A stretch of 64,000 nucleotides of DNA from an uncultured Sphingomonas sp. (GCF_937871615.1 NZ_CALMPA010000011.1:1-64000), one strand, 5' to 3'. Positions 1 through 8,597 are shown, counted from the first letter of the stretch. Made by a program: numbers and translations. Notes: generated from the sequence alone by a model not told the origin.

Positions 1-92
1 TTCTATGCCCACCCCACCAAACCGTCAAACACTTTTTGCAATTTTATTTCCTAAAGCAGGAAAAGACCGGAAAACCGTGACTTTAACCCGTT

Positions 93-1589
93 GTGAAGGG
101 CGCCCCGGCTAAGCGCGGCACGATGGACGCGACCACCCACCAACCGAATCAACCGACAGAATCGCTCGCAAAGCAGGTGCGCAACGCCGTGATCTGGCGA
201 TCGGGAAGCCAGATCCTCGCCCAGTTGGTGCAATGGGCCGCGACCTTCCTCGTGATTCGGATTCTGAGCCCGCACGATTACGGCCTTTACGCGATGACCA
301 GCGTGGTGCTGGTGTTCCTCAACATGCTCAACGGCTATGGGCTGGCGAGCGGGCTGGTGCAGCGGCAGGCGATCACGCGACATGAGGTCCGCCAATTGTT
401 CGGTATGCTGATCGCGCTCAACCTCACGCTGGCGCTCGTGCAGCTCGCGCTCGCGCCGGTCGCGGCGAGCTATTACCGCCAGCCCGAGGTGGCGACGCTG
501 CTGCGCGTGCAGAGCCTGCTCTATATCGCCACCCCGTTCATCGCGCTCCCATACGCGCTGCTCAGCCGCGAAATGGATTTCCGGCGCCAGGCGAAGGTCA
601 ATATGATCGCCTCGATGGTCAGCGCGAGCACCGCGCTGGGCGGGGCGCTCGCCGGGCTCGGCGTATGGACGCTGGTGTTCGCGCCGATGGCGCTGTTCTT
701 CACCCGCGCGATCGGCATGACGATCGCCGCGCGCGCGCTGGTGTGGCCGTCGTTCGATTTTCGCGGCGCCGGCGGGCTGGCCCGGTTCGGCGGGGTGATG
801 GCGGCGAGCCAGTTGTTCTGGTTCCTCCAGAGCCAGGCGGATGTGTTCATCGCCGGGCGGCATTTCACGCCGCACATGCTGGGCATCTATACCACCAGCC
901 TGTTCCTGACGCAGATCTTCGTCTCGAAGTTCGTGCCGCCGCTGAACGAAGTGGCGTTTTCCGCTTATGCCCGCATCCAGCACGATGCAGACGCCACCGC
1001 CGCCGCGTTCCTCAAGGCGGTGCGCATCATCATGCTGGTCGCGCTGCCCTTTTATTTCGGGCTGGCGACCACCGCCGAGCCACTGGTGCTGACGATGCTG
1101 GGTGACAAATGGGCCGAGGCGATCCCGGTGGTGCGCCTGCTGGCCTGCGCGATGCCGTTCATGACATTGCAGGTGCTGTTCAGCCCGGCGTGCGACGCGC
1201 TGGGGCGACCGGGGATCGGCGTGCGCAATGGCGCGACCGGGGCACTGATCCTTGCCACCGCCTTTCTGATCGCGGTGCGCTGGGATGCGATCGGGCTTGG
1301 ATGGGCGTGGATCGGCGCTTATCCGATCTATCTGGGCTTCACCTGCTGGCGCTCCCTGCCGGTGATCGGCGCGAGCTTCCCGCGCATGGCGGCGGCGATC
1401 GCGCCGCCACTCGCCGCGGCCTCGGCGATGGCGGCGGGGGTGCTGCTGGTCGATGCGCAATTGCCGCCGCTCGCTCCCCTATTTCATCTGGCGGTGCTGG
1501 TCGCGGTGGGGGCGGGGATCTACGGCGCCACGCTGCTGACGTTCGCGCGCGGCACGATCATGGAACTGGTGGCGCTGATCCGGCACTGA
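93..1589 (+). CDS. Oligosaccharide flippase / lipopolysaccharide biosynthesis (Wzx-like) membrane protein
   Basis: A 498-residue polytopic membrane protein read from 93; an in-frame ATG at 123 (MDATTHQPNQ) is an equally good start, giving 488 residues. The N-terminal stretch (AVIWRSGSQILAQLVQW, then RILSPHDYGLYAM) is the classic opening of the polysaccharide_synt/MATE-like flippase family, followed by about 12-14 hydrophobic segments. Such proteins move lipid-linked sugar repeat units across the inner membrane for O-antigen or exopolysaccharide assembly. No glycosyltransferase lies beside it in this window; the 92 bases upstream are AT-rich and hold no recognisable gene, so its partner genes, if any, are outside. 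The family assignment is firm; the transported sugar cannot be inferred. Confidence 0.85.
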   Translation: MKGAPAKRGTMDATTHQPNQPTESLAKQVRNAVIWRSGSQILAQLVQWAATFLVIRILSPHDYGLYAMTSVVLVFLNMLNGYGLASGLVQRQAITRHEVRQLFGMLIALNLTLALVQLALAPVAASYYRQPEVATLLRVQSLLYIATPFIALPYALLSREMDFRRQAKVNMIASMVSASTALGGALAGLGVWTLVFAPMALFFTRAIGMTIAARALVWPSFDFRGAGGLARFGGVMAASQLFWFLQSQADVFIAGRHFTPHMLGIYTTSLFLTQIFVSKFVPPLNEVAFSAYARIQHDADATAAAFLKAVRIIMLVALPFYFGLATTAEPLVLTMLGDKWAEAIPVVRLLACAMPFMTLQVLFSPACDALGRPGIGVRNGATGALILATAFLIAVRWDAIGLGWAWIGAYPIYLGFTCWRSLPVIGASFPRMAAAIAPPLAAASAMAAGVLLVDAQLPPLAPLFHLAVLVAVGAGIYGATLLTFARGTIMELVALIRH

Positions 1590-1610
1590 ATCGCGTGCCG
1601 AACGACAAAA

Positions 1611-1686
1611 TGGTGGGCGGTGACGGGCTCGAACCGCCGACCCTCTCGGTGTAAACGAGATGCTCTACCAACTGAGCTAACCGCCC
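1611..1686 (-). tRNA. tRNA-Val (anticodon UAC)
   Basis: The reverse strand folds as a complete 76-nt cloverleaf. The 7-bp acceptor stem pairs GGGCGGT with ACCGCCC, there is a D arm GCTC-AGTTGGTA-GAGC, an anticodon stem TCTCG/CGAGA around the loop TTTACAC (anticodon TAC, reading GUA valine), a 5-nt variable loop and a T arm with TTCGAGC. Discriminator A and a genome-encoded CCA are included at the 3' end (1611-1614). It follows the flippase gene convergently. Confidence 0.97.
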
Positions 1687-1730
1687 TTGCGATGACGCCG
1701 ATGGCAGAGGGCGCGCGATATCGCAAGCGT

Positions 1731-2675
1731 TCAGACGAGCGGCAGTGCCATCGCCCGCGCCATACCGACATAGGCGCGCATCCCGTCGAGCGCGGTTCTC
1801 GTCAATCCCATGAACGCGCGGCGGCGATCGAACGGATCGGCGCGACGCTCGAACAGCCCTGCGTCGCTCATCCGCCCGATCCAGCGCAGCGCGGTGGTCG
1901 GCGGCACGGCGGCGGCAATGCACAAGCTCGATACCGACACTTCCGCGCGCTCCAGATGGGCGGCGAACAGATCGAGCATCATGTCCCACGCCGGATCCTC
2001 GAACAGCCCCTTGCCGAATTGCTTGTCGCGCAGCCGACGCGCCCGGATGACCTGGCGGATTTCGACCGGATCAATCGCGATCGGCTCCTCGGCGCGTGCG
2101 GCAAACGAGGCGCGCCCGTCCGCGACCGAATCGCGCGGATCGCCGACCGGCTCCTGCGGACGGCTGAGCCGGGCGAGCACATCGGCGATCCGCGCCACTT
2201 CCGCGTTGAGCCGGGAAAGCCGCGCCGCCTCGCTCTCGGCGACATGATCGTGCATCGTCGCGCCGTTTAGCGCACGCCACACCGCAACCGTGGCGGCCCA
2301 GTCGCCCGGCTCCGGATCGCACAGCAATTCGACGCGGCGACCGATCAGCCCCGCGCCGGCGATATCAATCTGTTCGCGCGTCACCCCGGCGACAATCGCG
2401 AGATCGCGCCCGGTGGCGATGCCGTCGATCCGGTAGAGTGTCGCCGCGAGCCGTTCGTCATCCACGTCGCGCGCATCGAGCAGGAGCAGCGGCGCGGTGG
2501 CGGTCGCTTCGAGGTGATCCGGCGCTTCGGCCCATCCCACGCTGGCGAGCACCCGGCCACCCGCCACCGTCACCGCATCACGCAGCGGGCATTCGTGGGA
2601 GAATCGCGGCGTGGCGACGATCAGCGCATCGAACCGTGCCTGGCTTTCGGCGGCTGGTATCATCTCGTGGAACAT
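1731..2675 (-). CDS. Winged-helix (MarR-like) DNA-binding protein with N-terminal receiver-like domain
   Basis: A 314-residue protein. The C-terminal ~100 residues (RRLRDKQFGKGLFEDPAWDM onward) look like a MarR-type winged helix: SLCIAAAVPPTTALRWIGRM as helix-turn-helix, then RRADPFDRRRAFMGLT as the wing, a pattern met in a sphingomonad family of short regulators. The first ~130 residues (ALIVATPRFSHECPLRDAV...) resemble a degenerate response-regulator or P-loop-like fold but show no clear phospho-acceptor context. The start ATG has GGAG six bases upstream. It lies downstream of pntB on the same strand after 136 bp containing a 9-bp inverted repeat. Target and ligand are unknown. Confidence 0.7.
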   Translation of the reverse strand: MFHEMIPAAESQARFDALIVATPRFSHECPLRDAVTVAGGRVLASVGWAEAPDHLEATATAPLLLLDARDVDDERLAATLYRIDGIATGRDLAIVAGVTREQIDIAGAGLIGRRVELLCDPEPGDWAATVAVWRALNGATMHDHVAESEAARLSRLNAEVARIADVLARLSRPQEPVGDPRDSVADGRASFAARAEEPIAIDPVEIRQVIRARRLRDKQFGKGLFEDPAWDMMLDLFAAHLERAEVSVSSLCIAAAVPPTTALRWIGRMSDAGLFERRADPFDRRRAFMGLTRTALDGMRAYVGMARAMALPLV

Positions 2676-2720
2676 TCCGGGCTCCGATCAGCAACGACCG
2701 GCGGCAAATTACGCAAACAA

Positions 2721-2754
2721 CCGAAACGGTGCAGCGCGTTCATCTCCGTTTCGG
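2721..2754. promoter_or_regulatory. Perfect 9-bp inverted repeat upstream of winged-helix gene
   Basis: CCGAAACGG at 2721-2729 is mirrored by CCGTTTCGG at 2746-2754 with a 16-nt spacer. It sits between the pntB stop (2812) and the start of the regulator gene (2675, minus strand). It could be an autoregulatory operator or a hairpin ending pnt transcription; there is no T-tract, so an operator is slightly favoured. Confidence 0.4.
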
Positions 2755-2811
2755 ATCGTTGGCACCCATGCAGGGCGAGCGTCGATCCGAAATGGATGTA
2801 TCGCCCGACCA

Positions 2812-4278
2812 TCAATCGAGCGACTTGACGATTTCCTCGACCATCTTCTTCGCGTCGGCGAGCAGCATCATCGTATTGTCCATATAGAAAACGTCGTTGT
2901 CGACGCCGGCATAGCCGACCCCGCCCATCGAACGCTTCACGAACAGCACCGTCTTCGCCTTCTCCACGTCGAGCACGGGCATCCCGTAGATCGGCGAGGT
3001 CTTGTCGGTCTTGGCCGCCGGATTGGTCACGTCGTTGGCGCCGATCACGAAGGCCACGTCGGCCTGCGCGAACTCGGAGTTGATATCCTCCAGTTCGAAC
3101 ACCTCGTCATATGGCACGTTCGCTTCGGCGAGCAGCACGTTCATATGGCCGGGCATCCGCCCTGCGACCGGATGGATGGCATATTTGACGCGGACGCCAT
3201 GCTCCTTGAGCTTGTCTCCCATTTCGCGCAGCACGTGCTGCGCCTGCGCCACCGCCATGCCATAACCGGGAACGATGATGACCTGTTCGGCCTGGCTCAT
3301 CAGGAACGCCGCGTCCTCCGCCGATCCGCGCTTCCACGGCCGATCGGCCTTGGCCGCCCCGCCGCTCGTCACCGCCTCCGCGCCGAACCCGCCGGCGATC
3401 ACGCTGATGAAGCTGCGGTTCATCGCGCGGCACATGATGTAGCTGAGGATCGCGCCCGACGAGCCGACCAGCGCGCCGGTGATAATCATCGCCGTATTGT
3501 GCAGCGTGAAGCCCATCGCCGCCGCCGCCCAGCCCGAATAGCTGTTGAGCATCGACACCACCACCGGCATGTCCGCGCCGCCGATCGGGATGATGAGCAG
3601 GAAGCCGATCGCGAAGCTGAGCGCCGTCACCGTCCAGAACACCCAAGGCGCCTGATCCTGCGTGAAATAGGCGATCAGGATGAGGATGCCGACCAGCACG
3701 CCGAGGTTCAGCACATGCCGCGCGGGCAGCAGGATCGGCGCGCCGCTCATATTGCCGTTCAATTTGGCGAAGGCGATCACCGAGCCGGAGAAGGTGATCG
3801 CGCCGATCGCGACGCCGAGCCCCATCTCGATCCGGCTGACCGTCAATATCTGCCCCGCCGCATCGACTATGCCAAACGCGGTCGGGTTAAGATAAGCGGC
3901 GGCGGCGACCAGCACCGCGGCCATGCCGACGAGGCTGTGAAACGCGGCGACGAGCTGCGGCATCGCCGTCATCGCGATCTTGCGCGCGGTGACAAGGCCG
4001 ATGGCGCCGCCGATGCCGATCGCGGCGAGGATTTCGAGCAGGGCGACCGGATCGAGATCGAGCCCGGCAACCGCCTTGTGCTCCCCGATCTCCAGCGACG
4101 CGCCCAGCCCATGCGTCACCAGCGTCGTCACCACCGCCAGCCCCATGCCGATCATGCCGAAACGGTTGCCGCGCTGGCTCGATGTCGGGCTGGAAAGCCC
4201 GCGCAGCGCGAGGATGAAGCACACGCCGGCAATCAGATAGGCCAGTGCCGCCCAGGGATTCACCGCGACGTGTTCCAT
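2812..4278 (-). CDS. pntB: NAD(P) transhydrogenase subunit beta (PntB)
   Basis: A 488-residue subunit of the proton-translocating transhydrogenase, which couples hydride transfer from NADH to NADP+ to inward proton flow in the inner membrane. The N-terminal half carries about nine membrane segments (NPWAALAYLIAGVCFILAL onward). The C-terminal third is the soluble NADP(H)-binding domain III, with VIIVPGYGMAVAQAQ as the Rossmann-type glycine-rich loop and YGMPVLDVEKAKTVLFVKRS near the end. I chose the ATG at 4278 because AGGGGG lies a normal distance upstream; the reading frame extends seven codons further. It is the last pnt gene, 101 bp after pntAb, a gap that contains a short hairpin repeat. 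Confidence 0.97.
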   Translation of the reverse strand: MEHVAVNPWAALAYLIAGVCFILALRGLSSPTSSQRGNRFGMIGMGLAVVTTLVTHGLGASLEIGEHKAVAGLDLDPVALLEILAAIGIGGAIGLVTARKIAMTAMPQLVAAFHSLVGMAAVLVAAAAYLNPTAFGIVDAAGQILTVSRIEMGLGVAIGAITFSGSVIAFAKLNGNMSGAPILLPARHVLNLGVLVGILILIAYFTQDQAPWVFWTVTALSFAIGFLLIIPIGGADMPVVVSMLNSYSGWAAAAMGFTLHNTAMIITGALVGSSGAILSYIMCRAMNRSFISVIAGGFGAEAVTSGGAAKADRPWKRGSAEDAAFLMSQAEQVIIVPGYGMAVAQAQHVLREMGDKLKEHGVRVKYAIHPVAGRMPGHMNVLLAEANVPYDEVFELEDINSEFAQADVAFVIGANDVTNPAAKTDKTSPIYGMPVLDVEKAKTVLFVKRSMGGVGYAGVDNDVFYMDNTMMLLADAKKMVEEIVKSLD

Positions 4279-4350
4279 TCCATTCCCCCTAAACCTCACC
4301 CGGCAGGCACCGGGACTTTCTTATCGCAAGCGCGCGCCTGCGGCACACGA

Positions 4351-4368
4351 TCCCGGCTTTCGCCGGGA
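4351..4368. repeat. Short extragenic hairpin (TCCCGGC-tttc-GCCGGGA)
   Basis: A perfect 7-bp stem with a 4-nt loop in the pntAb-pntB gap. The sequence matches the GTCATCCCGGCGAAAGCCGGGA-type extragenic repeats common in sphingomonads. It might stabilise the upstream mRNA segment or partly attenuate pntB. Confidence 0.5.
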
Positions 4369-4379
4369 CGATGCCGGCG

Positions 4380-4679
4380 TCAGTGCCGGTTCGCTGCCGG
4401 CCGATCCTTCTTCTTGTACATCGCGAGCATACGCGCGGTGACCGCGAAGCCGCCGAAGATGTTGACGCTCGCCAGCGCCACCGCGATCAGCCCGAGCCAT
4501 TTCGAGCTGGCGCTGCCCGCTGCCGCCGAGGCGATCAGCGCACCGACGATGATGACCGAGGAGATCGCGTTGGTCACCGCCATCAGCGGCGTGTGCAGTG
4601 CGGGTGTGACCGACCACACCACATAATAACCGACGAAGCACGCCAGCACGAAGATCGACAGGATCGAGATAAAGTCCAC
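4380..4679 (-). CDS. pntAb: NAD(P) transhydrogenase subunit alpha, membrane part (PntAb)
   Basis: A 99-residue protein made of three to four membrane segments (FISILSIFVLACFVGYYVVW; NAISSVIIVGALIASAAAG; WLGLIAVALASVNIFGGFAV). It corresponds to the C-terminal membrane part of E. coli PntA, which alphaproteobacteria encode separately. The conserved VTPALHTPLMAVTNAIS signature is present. The start is GTG at 4679, three bases after the stop of the small periplasmic protein gene, so translation is probably coupled. It forms the proton channel together with PntB. Confidence 0.95.
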   Translation of the reverse strand: MDFISILSIFVLACFVGYYVVWSVTPALHTPLMAVTNAISSVIIVGALIASAAAGSASSKWLGLIAVALASVNIFGGFAVTARMLAMYKKKDRPAANRH

Positions 4680-4682
4680 GGC

Positions 4683-5063
4683 TCAGCCCCCCACCTTGCG
4701 CGCTGCCCGCGCGACGATATCCGCCGCGCAGCGCGCGATCTGCGCCTCGCGGCACGACCCGTTGAACGATCCGAGCCGGCGCGACGACAAATTGCTGCCC
4801 GGCTCGACCAGATCGACCATGTAATCGAAACGGTCGCCCTTTTCGGTGACGTTGCCGAGAATGACCAGCGACAGCCCCGCCCGGTCATCGCCATCCGCCG
4901 GGCGCAGGCGCTTCGCCTCCCCCAGGCTTGCGATCAGCGCATCCGACAATCGCTGCGTCAGCGCGGCATCGCCGGTGGCGCGCACGTCCACCGCCCGGCG
5001 CTCCGCCGGCTGCGGCACGGCAGCCGCGAGCAGCGCGGCGGCGGTCGCCAGCACAAGGCTCAC
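4683..5063 (-). CDS. Small predicted periplasmic protein inside the pnt operon
   Basis: A 126-residue protein starting at a GTG that overlaps the pntAA stop (GTGA, 5063-5060). It begins SLVLATAAALLAAAVPQPAE, a short Sec-type signal peptide, then a soluble region (RRAVDVRATGDAALTQRLSD, LSLVILGNVTEKGDRFDYMV, AQIARCAADIVARAARKVGG) with two cysteines near residues 107 and 114 that could pair. The pattern of a small exported protein with an alternating beta/alpha body vaguely resembles periplasmic domains of envelope proteins, but I do not recognise a family. Its translationally coupled position between two transhydrogenase subunit genes suggests co-expression; whether it acts with the enzyme is unknown. 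Confidence 0.7.
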   Translation of the reverse strand: MSLVLATAAALLAAAVPQPAERRAVDVRATGDAALTQRLSDALIASLGEAKRLRPADGDDRAGLSLVILGNVTEKGDRFDYMVDLVEPGSNLSSRRLGSFNGSCREAQIARCAADIVARAARKVGG

Positions 5064-6181
5064 CCCAAAAGCCTCGCGTTCACCACCTTGCCATCGCGGG
5101 TCAACCGGATCGCATCGCCGATCTCCTCGTCGAGGATCGGGCGGCCCTGCTCCTTGTCCCAGAAGGCGGAGAGGAAATTGTAGAGATTGCGCGCGAACAG
5201 CGCGGAGGCGTCGGCCGCGAGCCGCGACGGCACGTTGCGATGCCCAACGATCTTCACGCCATGCCGCTCGACCACCTGACCGGCGACCGAACCCTCGACA
5301 TTGCCGCCCTGCTCCACCGCGAGATCGACGATCACGCTGCCGGGCCGCATCGAGGCGATCTGCGCATCCGAAATCAGCCGGGGCGCCGCGCGACCGGGGA
5401 TCAGCGCGGTGGTGATGACGATATCCTGTTTGGCGATGTGCGATGATACCAGTTCGGCCTGCGCCTTCTGATATTCCGCCGACATCTCGGTGGCATAGCC
5501 GCCCGATCCTTCGCCCTCGATCCCGGCGACATTCTCGACGAAGACCGGCTTGGCGCCGAGCGACTGGATCTGCTCCTTCGTCGCCGAGCGCACGTCGGTC
5601 GCCGAAACCTGCGCGCCAAGCCGCCGCGCGGTGGCGATCGCCTGAAGCCCCGCGACGCCCACGCCCATGACGAAACATTTCGCGGCGGAGATCGTCCCCG
5701 CCGCCGTCATCATCATCGGGAAAGCGCGGCCATATTCCCCCGCCGCGTCCAGCACCGCCTTATAGCCGGACAGATTCGACTGCGACGACAGGATATCCAT
5801 TGATTGCGCGCGGGTGATGCGCGGCATGAATTCCATCGCCAGCGCCTCGATACCGGCAGCGGCATAGGTATCGACGCGCGCGCGCTCGCCGAACGGGTTG
5901 AGCCCGGCAGCGAGCCAGACGCCCGGCTTCACGCCGGCCAGCGTCGCCGGATCGGGGCCTTGCACGCCAAGCAGGATATCGGCGCCGGCGATGACAGCCG
6001 CGCGATCGCCCAGCGTCGCGCCGGCATCGGCATAGCCCTGATCGGCGACATCGGCGGCGCTTCCCGCGCCATGCTCGACCGCGACATCCGCGCCGAGCGC
6101 GATGAACTTGCGGACCGTTTCCGGCGTGGCGGCAACGCGCCTTTCGCCATCCACGGTTTCCTTAAGGACGGCGATCTTCAT
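5060..6181 (-). CDS. pntAA: NAD(P) transhydrogenase subunit alpha, soluble part (PntAA)
   Basis: A 373-residue NAD(H)-binding domain I protein, related to alanine dehydrogenase. The start MKIAVLKETVDGERRVAATP is the family signature; the frame is open 22 codons upstream but those residues are not conserved-looking. RRVAATPETVRKF is near the N-terminus, the NAD-binding loop VMGVGVAGLQAIATARRLGA near residues 170-190, and TTALIPGRAAPRLI follows. It lies 5 bp after the small subunit-IV-like gene and overlaps the periplasmic protein gene by 4 bp, so five genes from 6312 to 2812 form one transcription unit. Confidence 0.96.
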   Translation of the reverse strand: MKIAVLKETVDGERRVAATPETVRKFIALGADVAVEHGAGSAADVADQGYADAGATLGDRAAVIAGADILLGVQGPDPATLAGVKPGVWLAAGLNPFGERARVDTYAAAGIEALAMEFMPRITRAQSMDILSSQSNLSGYKAVLDAAGEYGRAFPMMMTAAGTISAAKCFVMGVGVAGLQAIATARRLGAQVSATDVRSATKEQIQSLGAKPVFVENVAGIEGEGSGGYATEMSAEYQKAQAELVSSHIAKQDIVITTALIPGRAAPRLISDAQIASMRPGSVIVDLAVEQGGNVEGSVAGQVVERHGVKIVGHRNVPSRLAADASALFARNLYNFLSAFWDKEQGRPILDEEIGDAIRLTRDGKVVNARLLG

Positions 6182-6186
6182 GCGGA

Positions 6187-6312
6187 TCAGCGATGGATCA
6201 GCCAGATGACCAGGGCTACGATCACTATCGCGCCAACGCTTCCCCACTTGAGCAGATTCATAACGCCTGCATAAGTCGCGACATGCGCTTTCATTCCGGA
6301 CTTATCGGCCAT
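6187..6312 (-). CDS. aa3-type cytochrome c oxidase subunit IV-like small membrane protein
   Basis: A 41-residue protein, MADKSGMKAHVATYAGVMNL then a single hydrophobic helix GAIVIVALVIWLIH. This is the layout of the bacterial aa3 oxidase subunit IV family (a short polar N-terminus with HxxTYxG(F/V), then one membrane helix). The start at 6312 is set by GGGAGG seven bases upstream; the open frame runs to 6372. It heads the pnt operon, 5 bp before pntAA. No other oxidase subunit is nearby, which is usual for this stray small gene in sphingomonads. Confidence 0.75.
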   Translation of the reverse strand: MADKSGMKAHVATYAGVMNLLKWGSVGAIVIVALVIWLIHR

Positions 6313-6469
6313 TGCGTCCTCCCGCTCCCCTGATTCGTCCTGCTCCTTATCGACGCTTAGGCCGGGCCTCAAGCCCGGTGGCCGTCACGCGCCGGTGCTT
6401 AAGCGAGCTTTTACCCATCCGGGCTATCTGCCGATTCCGTCCCCGCCGTATCGGAATGGAACAAAAAGA

Positions 6470-7891
6470 ATGACGCGCAACGGGCAACGGCTGCTGATGC
6501 TGATCGACGATGATCCCGGCCGGCGCCGGCTGGTCGCGGCGCTCGCCGCGCGCGGCGGCTGGCGCACCGTGTTCGCGGATGATGCGGAAATGGCCATCGC
6601 GACGCTTGGCACCCAGGATGGGATGCAGCTCGACGCTGTGGTGCTCGATCACCATGGCGAGGACGATGGCGCGGGCACGCTGATCGGGGAATTGCGTGGC
6701 CGTCGCCCGGCGCTGCCGGTGCTGGTCGCCGCCACCGACGGATCGGTTTCCCATGCCGTCGCCGCGATGCGCGCCGGCGCGACCGACTTTCTGGTCAAGC
6801 CGCTTGCGCCGGAACGGCTGCTCGCCGCGCTGGAGGCGGCGGTGGCGGGGACGGAGGCTGGCGAATTGCGCCCGCTGACCGAAAAAATCCCGGCGATGCT
6901 GGGCTTCGACGAGATCGTCGGCTCGGCGCCCGATTTCCGCGCCGCGCTGGCGATCGCGGCCAAAGCGGCGCGCGCGCGCGTGGCGGTGCTGATCGACGGC
7001 GAAAGCGGGGTGGGCAAGGAAGTGGTGGCGGAGGCGATCCACGCCGCCTCGCCGCGCGGGCGAAAGCCGATGATTACGGTCGATTGCGGCGCCATCTCCG
7101 CCAATCTCATCGAAAGCGAGCTGTTCGGGCACGAGCGCGGCGCCTTTACCGGGGCGTTCGAGCGCAAGGTGGGCAAGTTCGTCGACGCCGATGGCGGCAC
7201 GATCTTCCTCGACGAGATCGGCGAGATGCCGCTCGATGCGCAGGTGCAGTTGCTGCGCGTGCTGCAATCCGGCGAACTCCAGCCGATCGGCGCACGCCAT
7301 GCCCGCGAAGTCGATGTGCGGGTGATCGTTGCGACCAACAAGAACCTGGGCGAGGAGGTGGAGGCCGGGCGCTTCCGCGAGGATCTCTATTACCGGCTCA
7401 ATGTCGTGCAGGTGACGATCCCGCCGCTGCGCAATCGCGTCGGCGACATTCCCGCGCTGGCCCGTCACTTGCTCGCGCGCATCGCCCGCCAGCCGGGGCT
7501 GCGCCAGCTCGGCATTACCGACGACGCGCTTGCGCTGCTGGTCGAATATGACTGGCCGGGCAACGTCCGCCAGCTCCAGAACGCATTGTTCCGCGCGGCG
7601 GTATTATGCGACGGCGACGCCCTGACCCGCGGTGACTTTCCGCAGATCGCCGCGCTCGCGGCGCGCCGCGATGCCGTGCCAAGCACGCAGCGGATGGCGC
7701 CATCGGGCGGGGTGACATTGTTCAGCGCGGATGGCCATCTGCGCCCGCTGGAGGAGATCGAGGCGGATGTGATCCGGCTGGCGATCGGCCATTATCGCGG
7801 GCGGATGACCGAGGTGGCGCGCCGGCTCGGCATCGGCCGATCGACGCTCTATCGCAAGCTGGTGGAACTGGGCATCGACAACGCGGCTTAG
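6470..7891 (+). CDS. Sigma-54-dependent response regulator (NtrC family)
   Basis: A 473-residue transcription activator. Residues 1-120 are a receiver domain with acidic DDD at 13-15, phospho-acceptor Asp60 (VVLDHH) and the switch lysine in FLVKPL. Residues ~150-385 are the AAA+ domain with Walker A GESGVGKE, an intact GAFTGA loop that contacts sigma-54, Walker B GGTIFLDEIGEM and the arginine-finger region FREDLYYRLNVV. The C-terminal Fis-type helix-turn-helix is MTEVARRLGIGRSTLYRKL. It therefore should activate sigma-54 promoters; the targets are not visible. No histidine kinase gene is adjacent. The start at 6470 drops 25 unconserved codons of the open frame. It is divergent from the pnt operon. 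Confidence 0.93.
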   Translation: MTRNGQRLLMLIDDDPGRRRLVAALAARGGWRTVFADDAEMAIATLGTQDGMQLDAVVLDHHGEDDGAGTLIGELRGRRPALPVLVAATDGSVSHAVAAMRAGATDFLVKPLAPERLLAALEAAVAGTEAGELRPLTEKIPAMLGFDEIVGSAPDFRAALAIAAKAARARVAVLIDGESGVGKEVVAEAIHAASPRGRKPMITVDCGAISANLIESELFGHERGAFTGAFERKVGKFVDADGGTIFLDEIGEMPLDAQVQLLRVLQSGELQPIGARHAREVDVRVIVATNKNLGEEVEAGRFREDLYYRLNVVQVTIPPLRNRVGDIPALARHLLARIARQPGLRQLGITDDALALLVEYDWPGNVRQLQNALFRAAVLCDGDALTRGDFPQIAALAARRDAVPSTQRMAPSGGVTLFSADGHLRPLEEIEADVIRLAIGHYRGRMTEVARRLGIGRSTLYRKLVELGIDNAA

Positions 7892-7894
7892 GCG

Positions 7895-8590
7895 CTAGCC
7901 AAGTCCGTCGATCCAGCCCGGCAGATCGGCGAGCCGCGCCAGCGTCGCGAAACGCGCCCGGTCTTCGGGCGGTGCCGCGGCTTCGTGCGCCCATCCTCCG
8001 GGCTGCGGGATGAAGGCCGCCCAGGCGCCGGCGGCGAGCGCGGGCAATACATCCGATCGCATCGAATCGCCCGCCATCACGCATCGTTCCGGCCGTGCGC
8101 CGTGGCGTTCGAACAGGCGGCTGAAGGTTTCGGGCGTCTTTTCGCTGACGATCTCGATCGCGGAGAAGCGGTTGCCCAGCCCGGAGGCCGCGAGCTTCAT
8201 TTCCTGATGCAGCAGATCGCCCTTGGTCACCAGCACCAGCCGCCCACGATCGGCAAGTTCCGCCAGCGTATCCTCGATCCCGTCGAACAATTCCACCGGG
8301 TGACCCAGCAAGGCGCGCCCGGCGGCGAGAATCTCGCGCACCGCGGACAGCGGCAATGCATCGCCCCCCAGTTCAAGCGCCGCCTCGACCATCGACAGCG
8401 TGAAGGCCTTGGCGCCATAGCCATAGAGCGCGAGGTTGCGCCGCTCGACCGCCGCCAGCGTCGCGCGGGCGATCCCGGCTTCAGCGAAGGGGGCGAGCAT
8501 CGCGACCAGCGCCTCCTCCGCCACGGCGAAGAAGCGCATGTTGTGCCACAGCGTGTCATCGGCATCGAGGCAGATGAGATCGACGGGCAT
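7895..8590 (-). CDS. HAD-family hydrolase (phosphatase)
   Basis: A 231-residue protein beginning MPVDLICLDADDTLWHNMRF, the HAD motif I DxDxT with both aspartates. Motif II is VLVTKGD and motifs III/IV are KTPETF and VMAGDSMRSDVLPA. An alpha-helical cap domain lies between motifs I and II. The substrate is unknown. The frame continues upstream into folP, but the start at 8590 fits the motif and gives 7 bp spacing to the folP stop, so the two genes are probably cotranscribed. It is convergent with the sigma-54 regulator, 3 bp apart. Confidence 0.9.
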   Translation of the reverse strand: MPVDLICLDADDTLWHNMRFFAVAEEALVAMLAPFAEAGIARATLAAVERRNLALYGYGAKAFTLSMVEAALELGGDALPLSAVREILAAGRALLGHPVELFDGIEDTLAELADRGRLVLVTKGDLLHQEMKLAASGLGNRFSAIEIVSEKTPETFSRLFERHGARPERCVMAGDSMRSDVLPALAAGAWAAFIPQPGGWAHEAAAPPEDRARFATLARLADLPGWIDGLG

Positions 8591-8597
8591 CGCGCGT

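Noticed and set aside
51-1460. 469-residue Arg/His-rich open frame antisense to the flippase gene
   Set aside because: It mirrors the flippase gene, has low-complexity Arg/His/Glu composition typical of the antisense frame of a GC-rich gene, and shows no motifs.
2611-4626. 671-residue open frame on the plus strand over pntB and pntAb
   Set aside because: Shadow of the pnt genes; composition is Arg/His/Asp-rich and no domain can be recognised.
4683-5678. 331-residue frame read as one protein upstream of pntAb
   Set aside because: Only the last 126 codons look coding; upstream of 5063 it is out of frame with pntAA, whose own motifs are in another frame.
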